A stretch of DNA of 64,000 nucleotides from Facklamia languida CCUG 37842 (GCF_000245795.1 NZ_JH601133.1:1-64000), one strand, 5' to 3'; numbered from the stretch's first letter, positions 1 to 9,950 are shown. The notes: a model not told the origin generated them from the letters alone. Numbers and translations are program-made.

Positions 1-260
1 TTTTTTACTATTACACGTGTTTGATCTGATACAGATTTACCTTGTTCAGTTTGTGTTGCAAGAATTATGTCATATGCATTTAGGTTTACACCAGCTGGTA
101 CTTCTGCTGTCCATTTTTTGTCTTGTCCTACTACTACATCTTTAGCAATCAGTGTATCTTCTGAATCTGCTCCGCCTTCAATAGCTAGGGTAATCTTTGA
201 TCCAGGAACGCCTGTTCCTGAGATTGTTTGGTCTCCGGCTGTTGGTGCTGTAACTTTAGG
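1..260 (-). pseudogene. Downstream remainder of the surface-protein frame after the in-frame TAA
   Basis: In the same frame as the gene above, 86 codons directly after the TAA (261-263) are open to the window edge. They encode a further bacterial Ig-like domain (PTAGDQTISGTGVPGSKI, then an alternating beta-type pattern ending ...VSDQTRVIVK). This is the usual next module in such adhesins, so the stop looks like a recent point mutation, for example an AAA, GAA or CAA codon turned to TAA. The rest of the gene and any LPXTG anchor lie outside the window. A sequencing error or real phase or strain variation would look the same here. Confidence 0.8.
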
Positions 261-3200
261 TTATTCACTTTTTTCTGCTACTGGAACTTCAATGTCTTTC
301 TTACCTTCCGGTAGATCACTATCTGTTACGGTTACAGTGATTGGACCAGTTACATCTGTTCCAGGAGTAACTTCGATTTCGCCGGTTTCTTTATTGATTA
401 CTGACGGTACGTTGTTTTCATCTTTATCCTTAGCAGAAACTGTTGTTGTGTCATCTGGATTTGTAACAACAATTCCAGTTCCTTGTTTTTGATCTGTCGG
501 GTCTACTGTTTTTATGTTTGTATCGTCAACAGTTGTTTTCTTAGAAGCGCTTGGGTTTACAGTTACTGGAACTTCTACAAGGTCTTCAGTTCCGTCTGGA
601 TAAGATACCTTTACTATGCCTGTTGTTTCGCCAGCTTCATTAACTTTCGGCACTGCTTGCCATTCATAATTTGTATCTGCTGGAGGAGTAAATTCAAACT
701 TAACGCCATCTTTGGCAGCTGGAACAGCCCCTTGTTCAGTTGTTAATGGTACAGCTTTTGGATCGTAGAAGTTCGCATCAGATGGAACGTCGATTTTTGC
801 AGTAATTTTTTCAGACGAACGATCTGCGTAAGTTACTATTACCGGTACTTCAATTACAGTGTTCTTATCAACATCTACTGCTGTGTAGGAAATTGCACCT
901 GTGCTAGGGTTTATTTCTATCTCACCATTAACTGTAAAGCCTTCTTCTATGGCAAAGGTCATGCCTGTCGGTTGTGGATTTGCTATAGGCTTTATTGTTT
1001 CTTCACTCTTTTGGTCTAGGAATTTTGGAGCTTCCACTGTTACAGGGTATTTAACTTGGGCTACGACTGACTTGTAATCCGGTTCGTAGTTTAAGTTATC
1101 TCCTTGTGCAACCTTAATAGGGGCATTCACTTCGTCTGTTGAGCCATCCTTGTAAGTTACTGTTACAGGAATATTTACTGTATGACCAGCTTGGTTGATT
1201 GATGGTGTGTATTTAACTTCACCAGTTGTTTTATGAACTGTTGCACCTGTTGGAGCATCTTTACCTATAGTAAATTCAACACCTACTGGTTTTGTTGTTT
1301 CTTGGCCTTTTGCGTCTTTGAAGTTTGGAGCAGTTACTGTTGCTTCTGTTCCTGCTTTTCCTTCAGCTTCAGTATATTCTGGTTGGTAAGATTCAGCTTG
1401 GGCTTGTCCAACCTTGATTTTAGCAAGAGTTTCATCAATAGTTCCATCAGAATAGGTTACCTTAACTGGAATATTTACAGTCGTGTTGGCATCTCTTGCA
1501 GTTGGTTTGTAAGCCACTTTACCATTTGTTTCATCAACACTTGCACCTGTTGGAGCTCCATCGCCTAAAGCAAATTTTACACCGGTTGGTTGTGGTTTGG
1601 CTTCTGGTTTTGGATCAGCTTCACTCTTTTGGTCTAGGAACTTAGGAGCATCTGTAGTTACCTCTGTGCCTGGTGTTGCATCTGTGTCTGCATAGGCTGG
1701 TTCATATTTTGGTGCTTTAGCAGCTGCCTTGGTGATTTCTAAAGGTACTAAATCCTTGTGACCTTCTTTTATAAGGACTTCTTCGCCCTTAGAATTTAGC
1801 TTGTAGATATCATAGGTTACTTCTACATTTGGACCTTCTTGAGTAGCTGCAACTTCTGTTTTTGGGGTTCCTGTAATTTGATCTCCCGTAATTGTTAGGC
1901 CTTCGATAGCTTTGTCATCTATGAATTTGGAAGTAACATTTTTAAATACATAACCTTCAACTTCTGCTGGTTTTACAGTCTTATTGTAATCAAGGCCAAC
2001 TTCTCCATGTTCTAGTGGCGAGTCTGTAACAAGGGCTGGGTAGTTAGATGTTCCTTCCATTGTTTCACCATAATCTTCATCAAGAATAGAGGTTGTAACA
2101 GTTACAGTGTACTTTCCAGGAACTTTCGCATTTCCTGATACTGTACCTGTGTTTTTATCTATTGTAAGTCCTTCTGGAAGACCTTCAGCCTTGTATGTTG
2201 CACCCTTCATAGATTTATCATTAGCTGCAGGGTTTGCGATATTTACATCATCATAGGCAGACACTACAATCCTACCTACCTTAACAGTAAAGGCATCTTG
2301 GGCTAAAACTTGTCCTAGACCTCCACCTGGTTTAACATAGTGAAGTTTTGCTATAAAGGTTTTTGTTTCAGTAACACCTGTTTTATCATAAGTTGCTTCT
2401 GCTAATGCACCTGTTGCTGTTGGCTTTTGTGTAGGTTCTTCTTTTACTATGTTTCCATCTTGGTCATACCAAACGATTTTAAAAGAATCATTAGTGTTTT
2501 TGTGAGGAAGACCTGCAGTCTTAGTTACTGCTACATCTCCTGGTATTGCAGTATTTGTTTGGGTATCAAAGTTTATTATGTTAAACTTAATTTCTGCCGG
2601 TGCAAAGTTAAAGTCAGCTCTTGTAGAGTTAGCAGCTTGGACTGTAGATACACCAAAAGCTGATTGAGCCCAACCACCATGGATACCCCAGCCATTGTCA
2701 GAGCCTGTGTACCAGTTGTAGTTCCATGGAGTCCTCTTTACCACATCATCTGTATCTTTAGTAGAAATAAATAACCAGTCAGAGTTAACGTGTTTTTCAT
2801 TCCAGTCAAGTGCACCTGTTAAGAATGATCCATCTGTAGCATTTTCTGCAACTTCACCAAGTCGATCTACTTCTTCTTTTGTCCATGTATGGATATCTCC
2901 AGCATAGTATTTTCCTGCTACTCTTTCGTATTCAGCTACTGCAGAAGTATTTCTATGAGGACCCCAAGTTCCCTTAAATTGGATCTTGTAGTCCCCTTCG
3001 AAATTTGTAACTGCACTTACTGTTTCTGCTATCCATTTATCTTTCTCTTTAGCTACTTGCTCGGCGATCCAGTCTTGTAATTGGGTTTCAAGTTTGAAGG
3101 TCCAACCTGAGCCACGAATATCACTTGGTTTGGAAAGACCAAGCATATTCGCTGTTTTTTTACTATAAATTTGTTTCAATGCATAGTCAGATAGGTAGGA

Positions 3201-4763
3201 TGCAGTTACTGTTACATCTTTAGCTGGAGATGTAGGAGTTGATACCATACCCCATTGAACACCGCCTGCAGATTCATAGTCCCAAGAAACTTTTCCCCAT
3301 ACAGCTCCTTGACCTGTTTTAGAAATTTGTGGTTCTGTTTCGGTAGTTCCTTTGTGCATCTTTCCTTCATTTTGTTTTTCCATTAGAAGAACTCTGTAGT
3401 TTACAAGAGTATTAGGTCCTAGGTTATAGCCACCGCCTGCAACTCTTCTATCTGTAAATTCTACACCTTCTCCTGTAGAGTATTGGAGTTGATATCCTTC
3501 TGGAATAGTAGATTCATCTACCCACATCTTGTAGGATTCTTCGCCAGCTGATGAACTTGTATCCGCATCGAATTTTACTAATTTTCGATCTCGGCCGATG
3601 TAGGGCTTAACTTTAATATGAAATTGTCCGTCAGCTCCTGAAACTGCGTAATAAGTCGGAGAAGTCCTATTTCCCGTTTTTTCATACCATTGGAAGTATA
3701 CTTTTACCCCTTCTATCGGCTTAAATCTTTGGCCAGTTTCAGCTGCTAGATCAGCGTTGATGTCGCCGCCGACTAGGACACCTACAAAGCCGTGTACTGC
3801 ATTTTTTGCATCAGCATCTGTTGATGTATCTTCTGGTGCGGCAGCATCTCTTGTAGCAATTCCTTTATTATCCGCATTTTGTTTAGCAATAGCATCTGCT
3901 ACGGAATCATCTAGGTTCGTAAAATGATTTGGATCATCCTTCAAAGCATTTGCAGATTTCTCTAGATTATCAATTCTCTCTTCAGAAATACCAGCTTCAG
4001 CTAGGGCTTTTCTTTGCTCTTCTGAGAATTTAAGTTGGTCAGATGTATCATCTAATTCATTATTTTCCTCAGAATTACTTTTTTGGTCTGTTTCAGGAAC
4101 TGAAAATGTTGTGATAATTTTATCTCCAACATTTTCATTTCCTGCATTTTGATTATCTGGATTGTCTTCTGGTGTAACCTCTAAGTTATCCCCTTCAGAT
4201 GTTTCATGGATTTCAGTATCATTTTGTACTGAAGTGTTAGAAGCTGAATAGAATGTCGGTTCAGAAACGACATTCGCTTCATCAACTGACTCAGCTACTT
4301 CTTTATTGGCTGCAATCGCTTGCTCGATCCGCGCTGTCGCATCAAAGCTTGCATCATGACTGGCAGCGATTTCTGCTTCTAAGTCATTAATTTCTGCTTC
4401 AGTGAAGTTCGCTTCTTTTAGCTGTGCACGTTGGCCAGCGCTAAATTTAAAGGGTTCTTTTTCTGTATTGGCTTCTGAAGCTTCTGATGCTTTAGGAGCT
4501 TCTGGTGCTTCTGTAACTTCTCCATCGACATCTGTTTCTGTACTTTCATCAGGATTCGTTGTTGTTTCGTCAACTGTCTCACCTAATTCTACGGTTGGTG
4601 CTTCACCAGTTTCTTGTGCCTGAACTAGTGCGACATTAGACGCAAATAAAAGCCCAGCGACTGCCACTGAAGCTACTCCCACACTTAGACGACGGAAACC
4701 ATAGCGGTTGACCTGGCGTCCGGCCTTTTTATTCAAGACTTCATGATTATTCTTTCCTACCAT
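261..4763 (-). CDS. YSIRK-signal, Rib-repeat cell-surface protein, cut short by an in-frame stop
   Basis: Secreted surface adhesin-type protein of 1500 residues as it stands. Residues 1-49 form a YSIRK-class signal peptide (YGFRRLSVGVAS at 21-32, hydrophobic run, likely cleavage after VQA). An acidic linker holds two related helical motifs (residues about 106-153 and 245-294). A large globular part with a Tyr/Trp-rich module (about 320-750) follows, then an Ig-like domain of the He_PIG type (around GLPEGLTIDKNTGTVSG). From about 1016 onward come several Rib/alpha-like repeats with the recurring pattern PTGVxFxxGxxAPTGAxV...GxVxYxP...VxIPVxVTYxDGS. The RBS AGGAGG lies 11 bases before the ATG. 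No LPXTG sorting signal occurs before the TAA at 261-263, and the frame stays open beyond it. The product would probably be released rather than anchored, unless the stop is bypassed. Family is confident; ligand unknown. Confidence 0.85.
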   Translation of the reverse strand: MVGKNNHEVLNKKAGRQVNRYGFRRLSVGVASVAVAGLLFASNVALVQAQETGEAPTVELGETVDETTTNPDESTETDVDGEVTEAPEAPKASEASEANTEKEPFKFSAGQRAQLKEANFTEAEINDLEAEIAASHDASFDATARIEQAIAANKEVAESVDEANVVSEPTFYSASNTSVQNDTEIHETSEGDNLEVTPEDNPDNQNAGNENVGDKIITTFSVPETDQKSNSEENNELDDTSDQLKFSEEQRKALAEAGISEERIDNLEKSANALKDDPNHFTNLDDSVADAIAKQNADNKGIATRDAAAPEDTSTDADAKNAVHGFVGVLVGGDINADLAAETGQRFKPIEGVKVYFQWYEKTGNRTSPTYYAVSGADGQFHIKVKPYIGRDRKLVKFDADTSSSAGEESYKMWVDESTIPEGYQLQYSTGEGVEFTDRRVAGGGYNLGPNTLVNYRVLLMEKQNEGKMHKGTTETEPQISKTGQGAVWGKVSWDYESAGGVQWGMVSTPTSPAKDVTVTASYLSDYALKQIYSKKTANMLGLSKPSDIRGSGWTFKLETQLQDWIAEQVAKEKDKWIAETVSAVTNFEGDYKIQFKGTWGPHRNTSAVAEYERVAGKYYAGDIHTWTKEEVDRLGEVAENATDGSFLTGALDWNEKHVNSDWLFISTKDTDDVVKRTPWNYNWYTGSDNGWGIHGGWAQSAFGVSTVQAANSTRADFNFAPAEIKFNIINFDTQTNTAIPGDVAVTKTAGLPHKNTNDSFKIVWYDQDGNIVKEEPTQKPTATGALAEATYDKTGVTETKTFIAKLHYVKPGGGLGQVLAQDAFTVKVGRIVVSAYDDVNIANPAANDKSMKGATYKAEGLPEGLTIDKNTGTVSGNAKVPGKYTVTVTTSILDEDYGETMEGTSNYPALVTDSPLEHGEVGLDYNKTVKPAEVEGYVFKNVTSKFIDDKAIEGLTITGDQITGTPKTEVAATQEGPNVEVTYDIYKLNSKGEEVLIKEGHKDLVPLEITKAAAKAPKYEPAYADTDATPGTEVTTDAPKFLDQKSEADPKPEAKPQPTGVKFALGDGAPTGASVDETNGKVAYKPTARDANTTVNIPVKVTYSDGTIDETLAKIKVGQAQAESYQPEYTEAEGKAGTEATVTAPNFKDAKGQETTKPVGVEFTIGKDAPTGATVHKTTGEVKYTPSINQAGHTVNIPVTVTYKDGSTDEVNAPIKVAQGDNLNYEPDYKSVVAQVKYPVTVEAPKFLDQKSEETIKPIANPQPTGMTFAIEEGFTVNGEIEINPSTGAISYTAVDVDKNTVIEVPVIVTYADRSSEKITAKIDVPSDANFYDPKAVPLTTEQGAVPAAKDGVKFEFTPPADTNYEWQAVPKVNEAGETTGIVKVSYPDGTEDLVEVPVTVNPSASKKTTVDDTNIKTVDPTDQKQGTGIVVTNPDDTTTVSAKDKDENNVPSVINKETGEIEVTPGTDVTGPITVTVTDSDLPEGKKDIEVPVAEKSE

Positions 4764-4847
4764 CTGATAAAAATCCTCCTCAAGTAAATAAATTCGTCAG
4801 ACCATACTCATTCAAAGAAAATGACCATGAAACATCTGATTACACAT

Positions 4848-4876
4848 ATTGTAAATAAACTATATAATATTGTCAA
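4848..4876 (-). promoter_or_regulatory. Sigma-A promoter of the surface-protein gene
   Basis: On the minus strand TTGACA (4871-4876) and TACAAT (4848-4853) are separated by exactly 17 bases in a very A+T-rich stretch, about 85 bases upstream of the ATG. This is a near-consensus vegetative promoter and suggests strong expression. Confidence 0.8.
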
Positions 4877-4993
4877 TCTTTTAGACAATGGAATTTTCGA
4901 AATAATACTAATTTACAGGGTGTTCAGGTTAATTTTTGATTAAGATAAACTGATTCATTATAGGCCATGCAAATTATCCGCTATCACCTATCA

Positions 4994-5040
4994 AAAAAAC
5001 TGGCTTTAACTCCAAAAGGAATAAAGCCAGGTTTTTTTAA
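4994..5040. terminator. Bidirectional intrinsic terminator beside der
   Basis: The stem AAACTGGCTTT / AAAGCCAGGTTT has a 15-base loop, with an A run on one side and a T run on the other, so it can stop transcription on either strand. It sits just after the der stop codon (minus strand) and separates der from the surface-protein promoter. Confidence 0.85.
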
Positions 5041-5043
5041 TCT

Positions 5044-6357
5044 TTAGGTCCGTTCACGGACAATTAACTTTAAGGGCGTCCCATCAAAGTAGAAAGCCTC
5101 CCGCATCTTATTCTCAATGAAGCGTTCATAAGAGAAGTGCATGAGTTCGGGATCGTTGACGAAGATGACGAAGGTCGGTGGGTTGACAGCGACCTGGGTC
5201 ATGTAGAAGATCTTCAAGCGGCGGCCCTTGTCGGTCGGAGTTGGGTTCATCGCGATCGCATCCATTAAGACATCGTTCAAGAGTGACGATTGGATCCGGC
5301 GGTGGCGGTTCTCGTAGATCTCTTCAATTAATTCAGGCAGCTTGGCTAGGCGTTGTCCAGTCTTGGCCGACACGAAGAGAATGGGGGCAAAGGGCAAGTA
5401 TTGGAATTCCCGGCGAATGTCATCGGTGAAGGTCTCAAAGAGCTTGTCCGACTTATCGACCGCATCCCATTTGTTGACCAAAATGACAATCCCCTTATTG
5501 GCTTCAAAGGCATACCCCGCTACTTTCTTGTCCTGCTCACGGATGCCAGTCTCAGCGTCCAGGACCAGGCAGACAATATCAGATCGGTCTATGGCGGACA
5601 AAGCCCGCATGACAGAGTATTTCTCAGTATTCTCATAGACCTTACCCCGCTTACGGATCCCGGCCGTATCAATCATGGTAAAGGGTCGTCCCGTCTGACT
5701 GACAAAGTCCGTGTCGACGGCTTCCCGGGTGGTCCCTTCAATATTCGAGACAATAACCCGCTCTTCTTGAAGGACGGCATTGACCAAGCTGGACTTGCCA
5801 ACATTGGGCCGGCCGATAAAGGAGAACTTGATCCGTTCTTGGGTATCCGTTTCCCCTGCTTCTTCTGGTAAGAGGGCCAACAAGCGGTCTAGCAGATCCC
5901 CCGTTCCCGTTCCATGGGTCGAAGAAATCGGGTACGGATCGCCGTGGCCCAAGGAATAGAATTCATAGGCCGTCGCCCGTTGTTCGGGATTATCGGCCTT
6001 ATTCACAGCTAGGACGACCGGCTTCTCACTGCGGTGCAGGTAATGGGCGATTGCCTCATCCGCATCCGTCACTCCTTCACGAGACCCCACCACAAAGAGG
6101 ATCACATCCGCTTCCTCCATGGCTATCTCTGCTTGATACTTGATCTGCTGCATGAGGGGTTCGTCACTCATATCAATCCCGCCTGTATCAATCAAGCGAA
6201 ATTCGCGTCCCAACCAGGAAGCCGTCGCATAGATCCGGTCCCGGGTCACGCCCTCATAATCTTCCACAATCGACAGGCGCTCACCTACCATCCGGTTAAA
6301 GAGGGTTGATTTGCCAACATTGGGTCGGCCTACAATAGCGACAACAGGTATTTCCAT
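5044..6357 (-). CDS. der: Ribosome-assembly GTPase Der (EngA)
   Basis: Tandem-G-domain GTPase that helps the 50S ribosomal subunit mature; essential in most bacteria. The 437-residue protein has G domain 1 ([22 protein letters not shown]), G domain 2 ([23 protein letters not shown]) and the C-terminal KH-like domain, all of usual length. An in-frame upstream start would add 14 residues, but the ATG at 6357 is preceded by GGAGGTGAAAGA at correct spacing and begins [17 protein letters not shown] as in the family. It lies downstream of the rpsA-like gene, as in many Firmicutes. Confidence 0.97.
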   Translation of the reverse strand: MEIPVVAIVGRPNVGKSTLFNRMVGERLSIVEDYEGVTRDRIYATASWLGREFRLIDTGGIDMSDEPLMQQIKYQAEIAMEEADVILFVVGSREGVTDADEAIAHYLHRSEKPVVLAVNKADNPEQRATAYEFYSLGHGDPYPISSTHGTGTGDLLDRLLALLPEEAGETDTQERIKFSFIGRPNVGKSSLVNAVLQEERVIVSNIEGTTREAVDTDFVSQTGRPFTMIDTAGIRKRGKVYENTEKYSVMRALSAIDRSDIVCLVLDAETGIREQDKKVAGYAFEANKGIVILVNKWDAVDKSDKLFETFTDDIRREFQYLPFAPILFVSAKTGQRLAKLPELIEEIYENRHRRIQSSLLNDVLMDAIAMNPTPTDKGRRLKIFYMTQVAVNPPTFVIFVNDPELMHFSYERFIENKMREAFYFDGTPLKLIVRERT

Positions 6358-6390
6358 TCTTTCACCTCCATAAAAATTGGTATTCAAAAG

Positions 6391-6447
6391 AAAAACCAAT
6401 TATTCCTTCTTGATTGGGAGTGAGCCAATGTAAGAAAGAATAATTGG
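6391..6447 (-). terminator. Terminator after the rpsA-like gene
   Basis: On the minus strand CCAATTATTC pairs with GAATAATTGG, with further inner pairs (TTCTT/AAGAA, TTGG/CCAA), followed by TTTTTCTTTT. It lies between the S1 protein stop and der, so der probably relies on read-through or a promoter of its own. Confidence 0.75.
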
Positions 6448-6470
6448 AAGTAAATCGTCTAAAGACTTAA

Positions 6471-7976
6471 TTATTCAGCATCGTCTTGTAAGGCTTTAAG
6501 TGAATCACCTAACATATCTCCAAGCGTGAAGCTTCCTTCAGTAGCAGAATCATTCAATGAAGTTGAAGAACCTGCAGGTGCTTGTCCCTTATTCGCTTGA
6601 GGACGTTCTTGACGACGGCTTGGACGTGGTTTACGCGCTCTTTGAGGACGTTCGTTACCTTCCTCTTCTCTTTCAACAAATCCTTCAGGCTTGTCTAATA
6701 AAGCCTTGATTGATAAGGATAGACGTTGTGCTTCAGGATCAGCAGACAAGACCTTGACGTCAACTTCTTGTCCTTCTGTTAAACGATCTTGAGGCGTTTC
6801 GATGTGTTCATGAGAGATTTGTGAGATATGAACAAGTCCTTCAACTCCAGGGAAGACTTCCACAAAAGCACCGAAGTTTGTTAAACGCTTAACAGTTCCC
6901 TTATGAACAGAACCTTCTGGAGCTTTCTCTTCAATATCATCCCATGGCCCAGGTAGGGTATCTTTGATGGATAGAGAGATCCGTCCTTCTTCTTTATCGA
7001 CAGACAAGATCTTCACTTTAATGGTTTCACCGACTGTTAAACGATCACTTGGATGCTTCACATGGTCATGCGCAATCCGGCTGATGTGAACCAATCCGTC
7101 CACGCCACCTAAGTCAATGAAGGCACCAAAGTTGGTTAAACGAGCAACGGTTCCTTCAACAATTGAATCTTCTTCTAATTCATCAAGACGTTGTTGACGT
7201 TCTGCTTCACGCTTGGCACGTGCAATTTCCTTATGAGAAAGGATTAGACGGTTATCGTTTGGATCTAATTCCACAATCTTGAATTCTAAGGTTTGACCCT
7301 TGTAAGGTGTGAAGTCATCGACAAAATAGTCTTCAACCATTGAGGCAGGAACGAAGCCGCGGACACCCGCATCCACCACAAGACCACCCTTGACTACTTC
7401 CTTGACAGGGGCTTCGATGGTTTCGCCTGCTTCTACCTTCTCAGCAAGTTCTTCCCAAACCTTACGTGCATCAACACGTTTCTTAGATAACAAGTAGTTG
7501 CCATTTTCTTTGTCTTGAATTGGTTTCACAACAACCAATTCAATTTCATCACCGATGCTGACAACTTCTGAAGGATCTTCCACGCGAGTAGCTGCTAATT
7601 CATTACGAGGAATCACGCCTTCTAGGCCGCCACTATTCTTAATTGCGACCCGGACTTGGTTATTCTCATCAAAAGCAAGCACATCTCCAGTCACTAAGTC
7701 GCCCACTTTAATATCCAAGACACTGTCTAAAGCATCTGCCATTGAAGTCATGGACTCGCTGTGGTCTGCTTCCTCAGCTTCCTCAGCTTCCTCAGCTGGT
7801 TCTTCTACTTCTTCAGCTGGTTCTTCTTCAGCTGGCGCTTCTGTTGCTTCCTCTACTGCTTTTGTTTCTTCAGCAGGTGCTTCAACTTCTTCGCTCACTA
7901 CTTGCTCTTCTTGGTTCTCAATTTCTTCTTTTACTTCTTCTTCTTTTACTTCGTTGTTCTCAACAAACTCTGACAT
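6471..7976 (-). CDS. rpsA: S1-domain RNA-binding protein (RpsA-like) with an acidic N-terminal tail
   Basis: Ribosomal protein S1 homologue of the four-domain Firmicute type, binding mRNA near the 30S subunit. S1 domains lie at about residues 90-167, 182-250, 270-338 and 355-426; the last two are the best conserved (LTNFGAFxxL..VDGLVHIS). Residues 3-73 are almost entirely Glu/Ala/Val/Pro, an unusually long acidic extension. The C-terminal region (about 430-501) is basic in its first half (RPQRARKPRPSRRQERPQ) and ends with a short acidic tail. Neighbours cmk upstream and der downstream match the common cmk-rpsA-der order. It has its own promoter and terminator. Whether Firmicute proteins of this type are true ribosomal S1 is debated. 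Confidence 0.92.
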   Translation of the reverse strand: MSEFVENNEVKEEEVKEEIENQEEQVVSEEVEAPAEETKAVEEATEAPAEEEPAEEVEEPAEEAEEAEEADHSESMTSMADALDSVLDIKVGDLVTGDVLAFDENNQVRVAIKNSGGLEGVIPRNELAATRVEDPSEVVSIGDEIELVVVKPIQDKENGNYLLSKKRVDARKVWEELAEKVEAGETIEAPVKEVVKGGLVVDAGVRGFVPASMVEDYFVDDFTPYKGQTLEFKIVELDPNDNRLILSHKEIARAKREAERQQRLDELEEDSIVEGTVARLTNFGAFIDLGGVDGLVHISRIAHDHVKHPSDRLTVGETIKVKILSVDKEEGRISLSIKDTLPGPWDDIEEKAPEGSVHKGTVKRLTNFGAFVEVFPGVEGLVHISQISHEHIETPQDRLTEGQEVDVKVLSADPEAQRLSLSIKALLDKPEGFVEREEEGNERPQRARKPRPSRRQERPQANKGQAPAGSSTSLNDSATEGSFTLGDMLGDSLKALQDDAE

Positions 7977-8050
7977 TCTACCAGTTCCTCCTAAGCGTTA
8001 CCTAAAAAATTGTTGCCAATATAGTTAAATATATAAGCACTCTGAGTAAC

Positions 8051-8079
8051 ATTATAACAAAAAGCCTTACAATCGTCTA
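8051..8079 (-). promoter_or_regulatory. Sigma-A promoter of the rpsA-like gene
   Basis: Minus-strand TAGACG (8074-8079), 17-base spacer, perfect TATAAT (8051-8056), about 75 bases before the start codon. Nothing else was recognised in the gap between the rpsA-like start and the cmk stop. Confidence 0.65.
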
Positions 8080-8252
8080 GTCCTTCTCCTCTTTAATTCA
8101 ATTTAAAGGCAAAGGTTAAAGAAATATCTCAGCATCCGTCACTCCCTATGCCGTCCTTCCTTTAATCGTTAAAGATGGGAATCGAAAGGTGAAGACGAGC
8201 GCCTCAATCCTTAAATAGATGGGGCCGCCTGCTTTGATTGCATCCGCACCGC

Positions 8253-8921
8253 CTATGACCGTAAGCGATCGATCGCTTGACTCATCACTTCCACCACTTG
8301 GTCAATGGATAAGTCCGAAGTATCAATCTCAATCGCATCGGCTGCCTTGACCAGAGGACTATGGTCCCGATTCTGGTCATAATGGTCGCGCGCCTTAATC
8401 TCTTCTTCAATTTGGTCCAGGGTCAAATCGGTTAACCCTTTGGACTGGTTCTCTGCAAACCGGCGCTGGGCCCTCACCCGGCTGGATGCAACCAGGTAGA
8501 ACTTCAAGTCGGCCTGGGGCAAGACCTTGGTTCCAATGTCTCGGCCATCCATGACCACATCTGCCTGCCTGGCAATTGCTTGTTGTTGCTTGACCATCTC
8601 CTGGCGAACCAGGGCTTGGGCGGAGACCTCAGAGACGGCTTGATCGACTTCACTAGTTCGAATTTGGTCGGTCACATCATGACCATTCACCAAGACCCGC
8701 TGTCCCTCTTCCTCCTGGTCGAAGTCAATCCGACAAGCCCGCAAGAGTTCTTGAAGTCGATGGGGATCATTGGGATTAATCTTGTTCAACAGACAAGCCA
8801 GGGTAATCGCCCGATACATGGCACCCGTATCAAGGTATAAGAGTTGATAGCGGTCGGCTAACCGCTTGGCTACGGTCGACTTGCCGGAAGCGGCAGGACC
8901 ATCAATAGCAATTTGTAACAT
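8253..8921 (-). CDS. cmk: Cytidylate kinase
   Basis: Phosphorylates CMP and dCMP with ATP for nucleotide recycling. The 222-residue protein has the P-loop IDGPAASGKSTVAKRLA at the N-terminus, YLDTGAMYRAIT in the NMP-binding region, and VVMDGRDIGTKVLP, all diagnostic of bacterial Cmk. The length is normal. It lies between the LysM membrane protein and rpsA, the Bacillus-like order (ypbE-type gene, cmk, S1 gene). Confidence 0.97.
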   Translation of the reverse strand: MLQIAIDGPAASGKSTVAKRLADRYQLLYLDTGAMYRAITLACLLNKINPNDPHRLQELLRACRIDFDQEEEGQRVLVNGHDVTDQIRTSEVDQAVSEVSAQALVRQEMVKQQQAIARQADVVMDGRDIGTKVLPQADLKFYLVASSRVRAQRRFAENQSKGLTDLTLDQIEEEIKARDHYDQNRDHSPLVKAADAIEIDTSDLSIDQVVEVMSQAIDRLRS

Positions 8922-8980
8922 TCGGCATTTTCCTTTCTTTTATCAAGCTGGTTTCTTTTCAATAAGACCCTACGATCATT

Positions 8981-9012
8981 AAAAAAGGGGCCAGGGAGAG
9001 TTCCCTAGCCCG
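8981..9012 (-). terminator. Terminator after the LysM gene
   Basis: On the minus strand GGGCTAGGGA and TCCCTGGCCCC form a stem with a 4-base loop followed by TTTTTT. It ends the LysM transcript before cmk. Confidence 0.85.
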
Positions 9013-9028
9013 CATCATTCTATCTTTA

Positions 9029-9691
9029 TTAAGGTATGATAATTTGAGAGCCTGGCATCAGTGATCCCTCAATTGAAGTACCATTGGCTGCTGCTAATTC
9101 ATAGACATCAACCCCATAGGCTTGCGAGATGGACCACCAAGATTCCCCGGCTGCGACCGTGTGGTATCTTTGGGTTTGAGCCGCTGTCGTCACCTGTGGT
9201 TGTGGCGCTTGCGTGGTCACCTGTTCTTCACTGGTTGTCGTCGTTTCCAACTCACGTGTCTCTTCTTCGGTTGTTTCTTTTTCCTTAGTGGTGGTTGTTT
9301 CTTCCACTGTCGTCGTCGTGGACACCTTGACCTGTTGGGTGGTCTTGGGTTCAATCGGTTCGCTATTGCGCTGCGAGTTCACCACCGCATAGAGAATAAA
9401 CGGCGCAACCAAGGCTAGGATTAAGACGAAAAGCAAGACTTTCGACAGAGCAGTTGCTTCCTTCTCGGGTTGATTCCTTGCTGAACGCGAGTATTGCCGG
9501 TTCTTAAAGTTCTCATCTTCACCAAACTTATTATTCCAAGGAGCGGTAAACTTCTTAGACTTGACTTGTTTTTGATTATTTATTGGGTCAGACTCGTAGC
9601 CTTCATAATTATTGTGCATGGTGTCATTACGCGATTCATAATCATTGCGATTAGAATTGAATGAATCAAAATTATCATGATCGTTCGCCAT
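9029..9691 (-). CDS. Single-pass membrane protein with extracellular LysM domain
   Basis: The 220-residue protein has a hydrophilic Asn/Asp-rich cytoplasmic part (1-80), one transmembrane helix (around LLFVLILALVAPFILYAVV, about 86-105), a Thr/Glu-rich wall-spanning linker (about 115-175), and a C-terminal LysM domain (YHTVAAGESWWSISQAYGVD..., about 178-220) expected to bind peptidoglycan. Its place next to cmk matches B. subtilis ypbE. The function is unknown; a role at the cell wall is inferred from domain order. It has its own promoter and terminator. Confidence 0.88.
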   Translation of the reverse strand: MANDHDNFDSFNSNRNDYESRNDTMHNNYEGYESDPINNQKQVKSKKFTAPWNNKFGEDENFKNRQYSRSARNQPEKEATALSKVLLFVLILALVAPFILYAVVNSQRNSEPIEPKTTQQVKVSTTTTVEETTTTKEKETTEEETRELETTTTSEEQVTTQAPQPQVTTAAQTQRYHTVAAGESWWSISQAYGVDVYELAAANGTSIEGSLMPGSQIIIP

Positions 9692-9788
9692 CTTGCATCC
9701 TCCTACATCCCCAGTCTAAAGCCCTTCTCAGCCTTTTTATTTCGGACATAGCCTCTAAAGAGCCTGGGTTGCCAATTTAGTTATTCTC

Positions 9789-9816
9789 ATTATAACAAAA
9801 AGATTGTCTTTAGCAA
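9789..9816 (-). promoter_or_regulatory. Promoter of the LysM gene
   Basis: Minus-strand TTGCTA (9811-9816), 16-base spacer, TATAAT (9789-9794), roughly 100 bases upstream of the start codon. Confidence 0.55.
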
Positions 9817-9950
9817 ATAAAATCTCACAAAAAGCTTGACAGATCCTTGTTTGACCCCTTGAGCCAAGAAGGACTCCCCCTTCAATATCCCAAGTCTTGA
9901 CAATCCCGTGACGCTAGCAAGACGGTTTCATCTTCCGTATCAGCAACCCC

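Noticed and set aside
67-492. Plus-strand ORF of 141 codons over the end of the surface-protein gene
   Set aside because: No RBS. It is the antisense of a repeat-rich coding frame whose composition leaves it open.
7555-8028. Ser-rich plus-strand ORF opposite the S1 protein
   Set aside because: Antisense of the Glu/Ala-rich tail (GAA and GCT codons read as Ser); no start signals.
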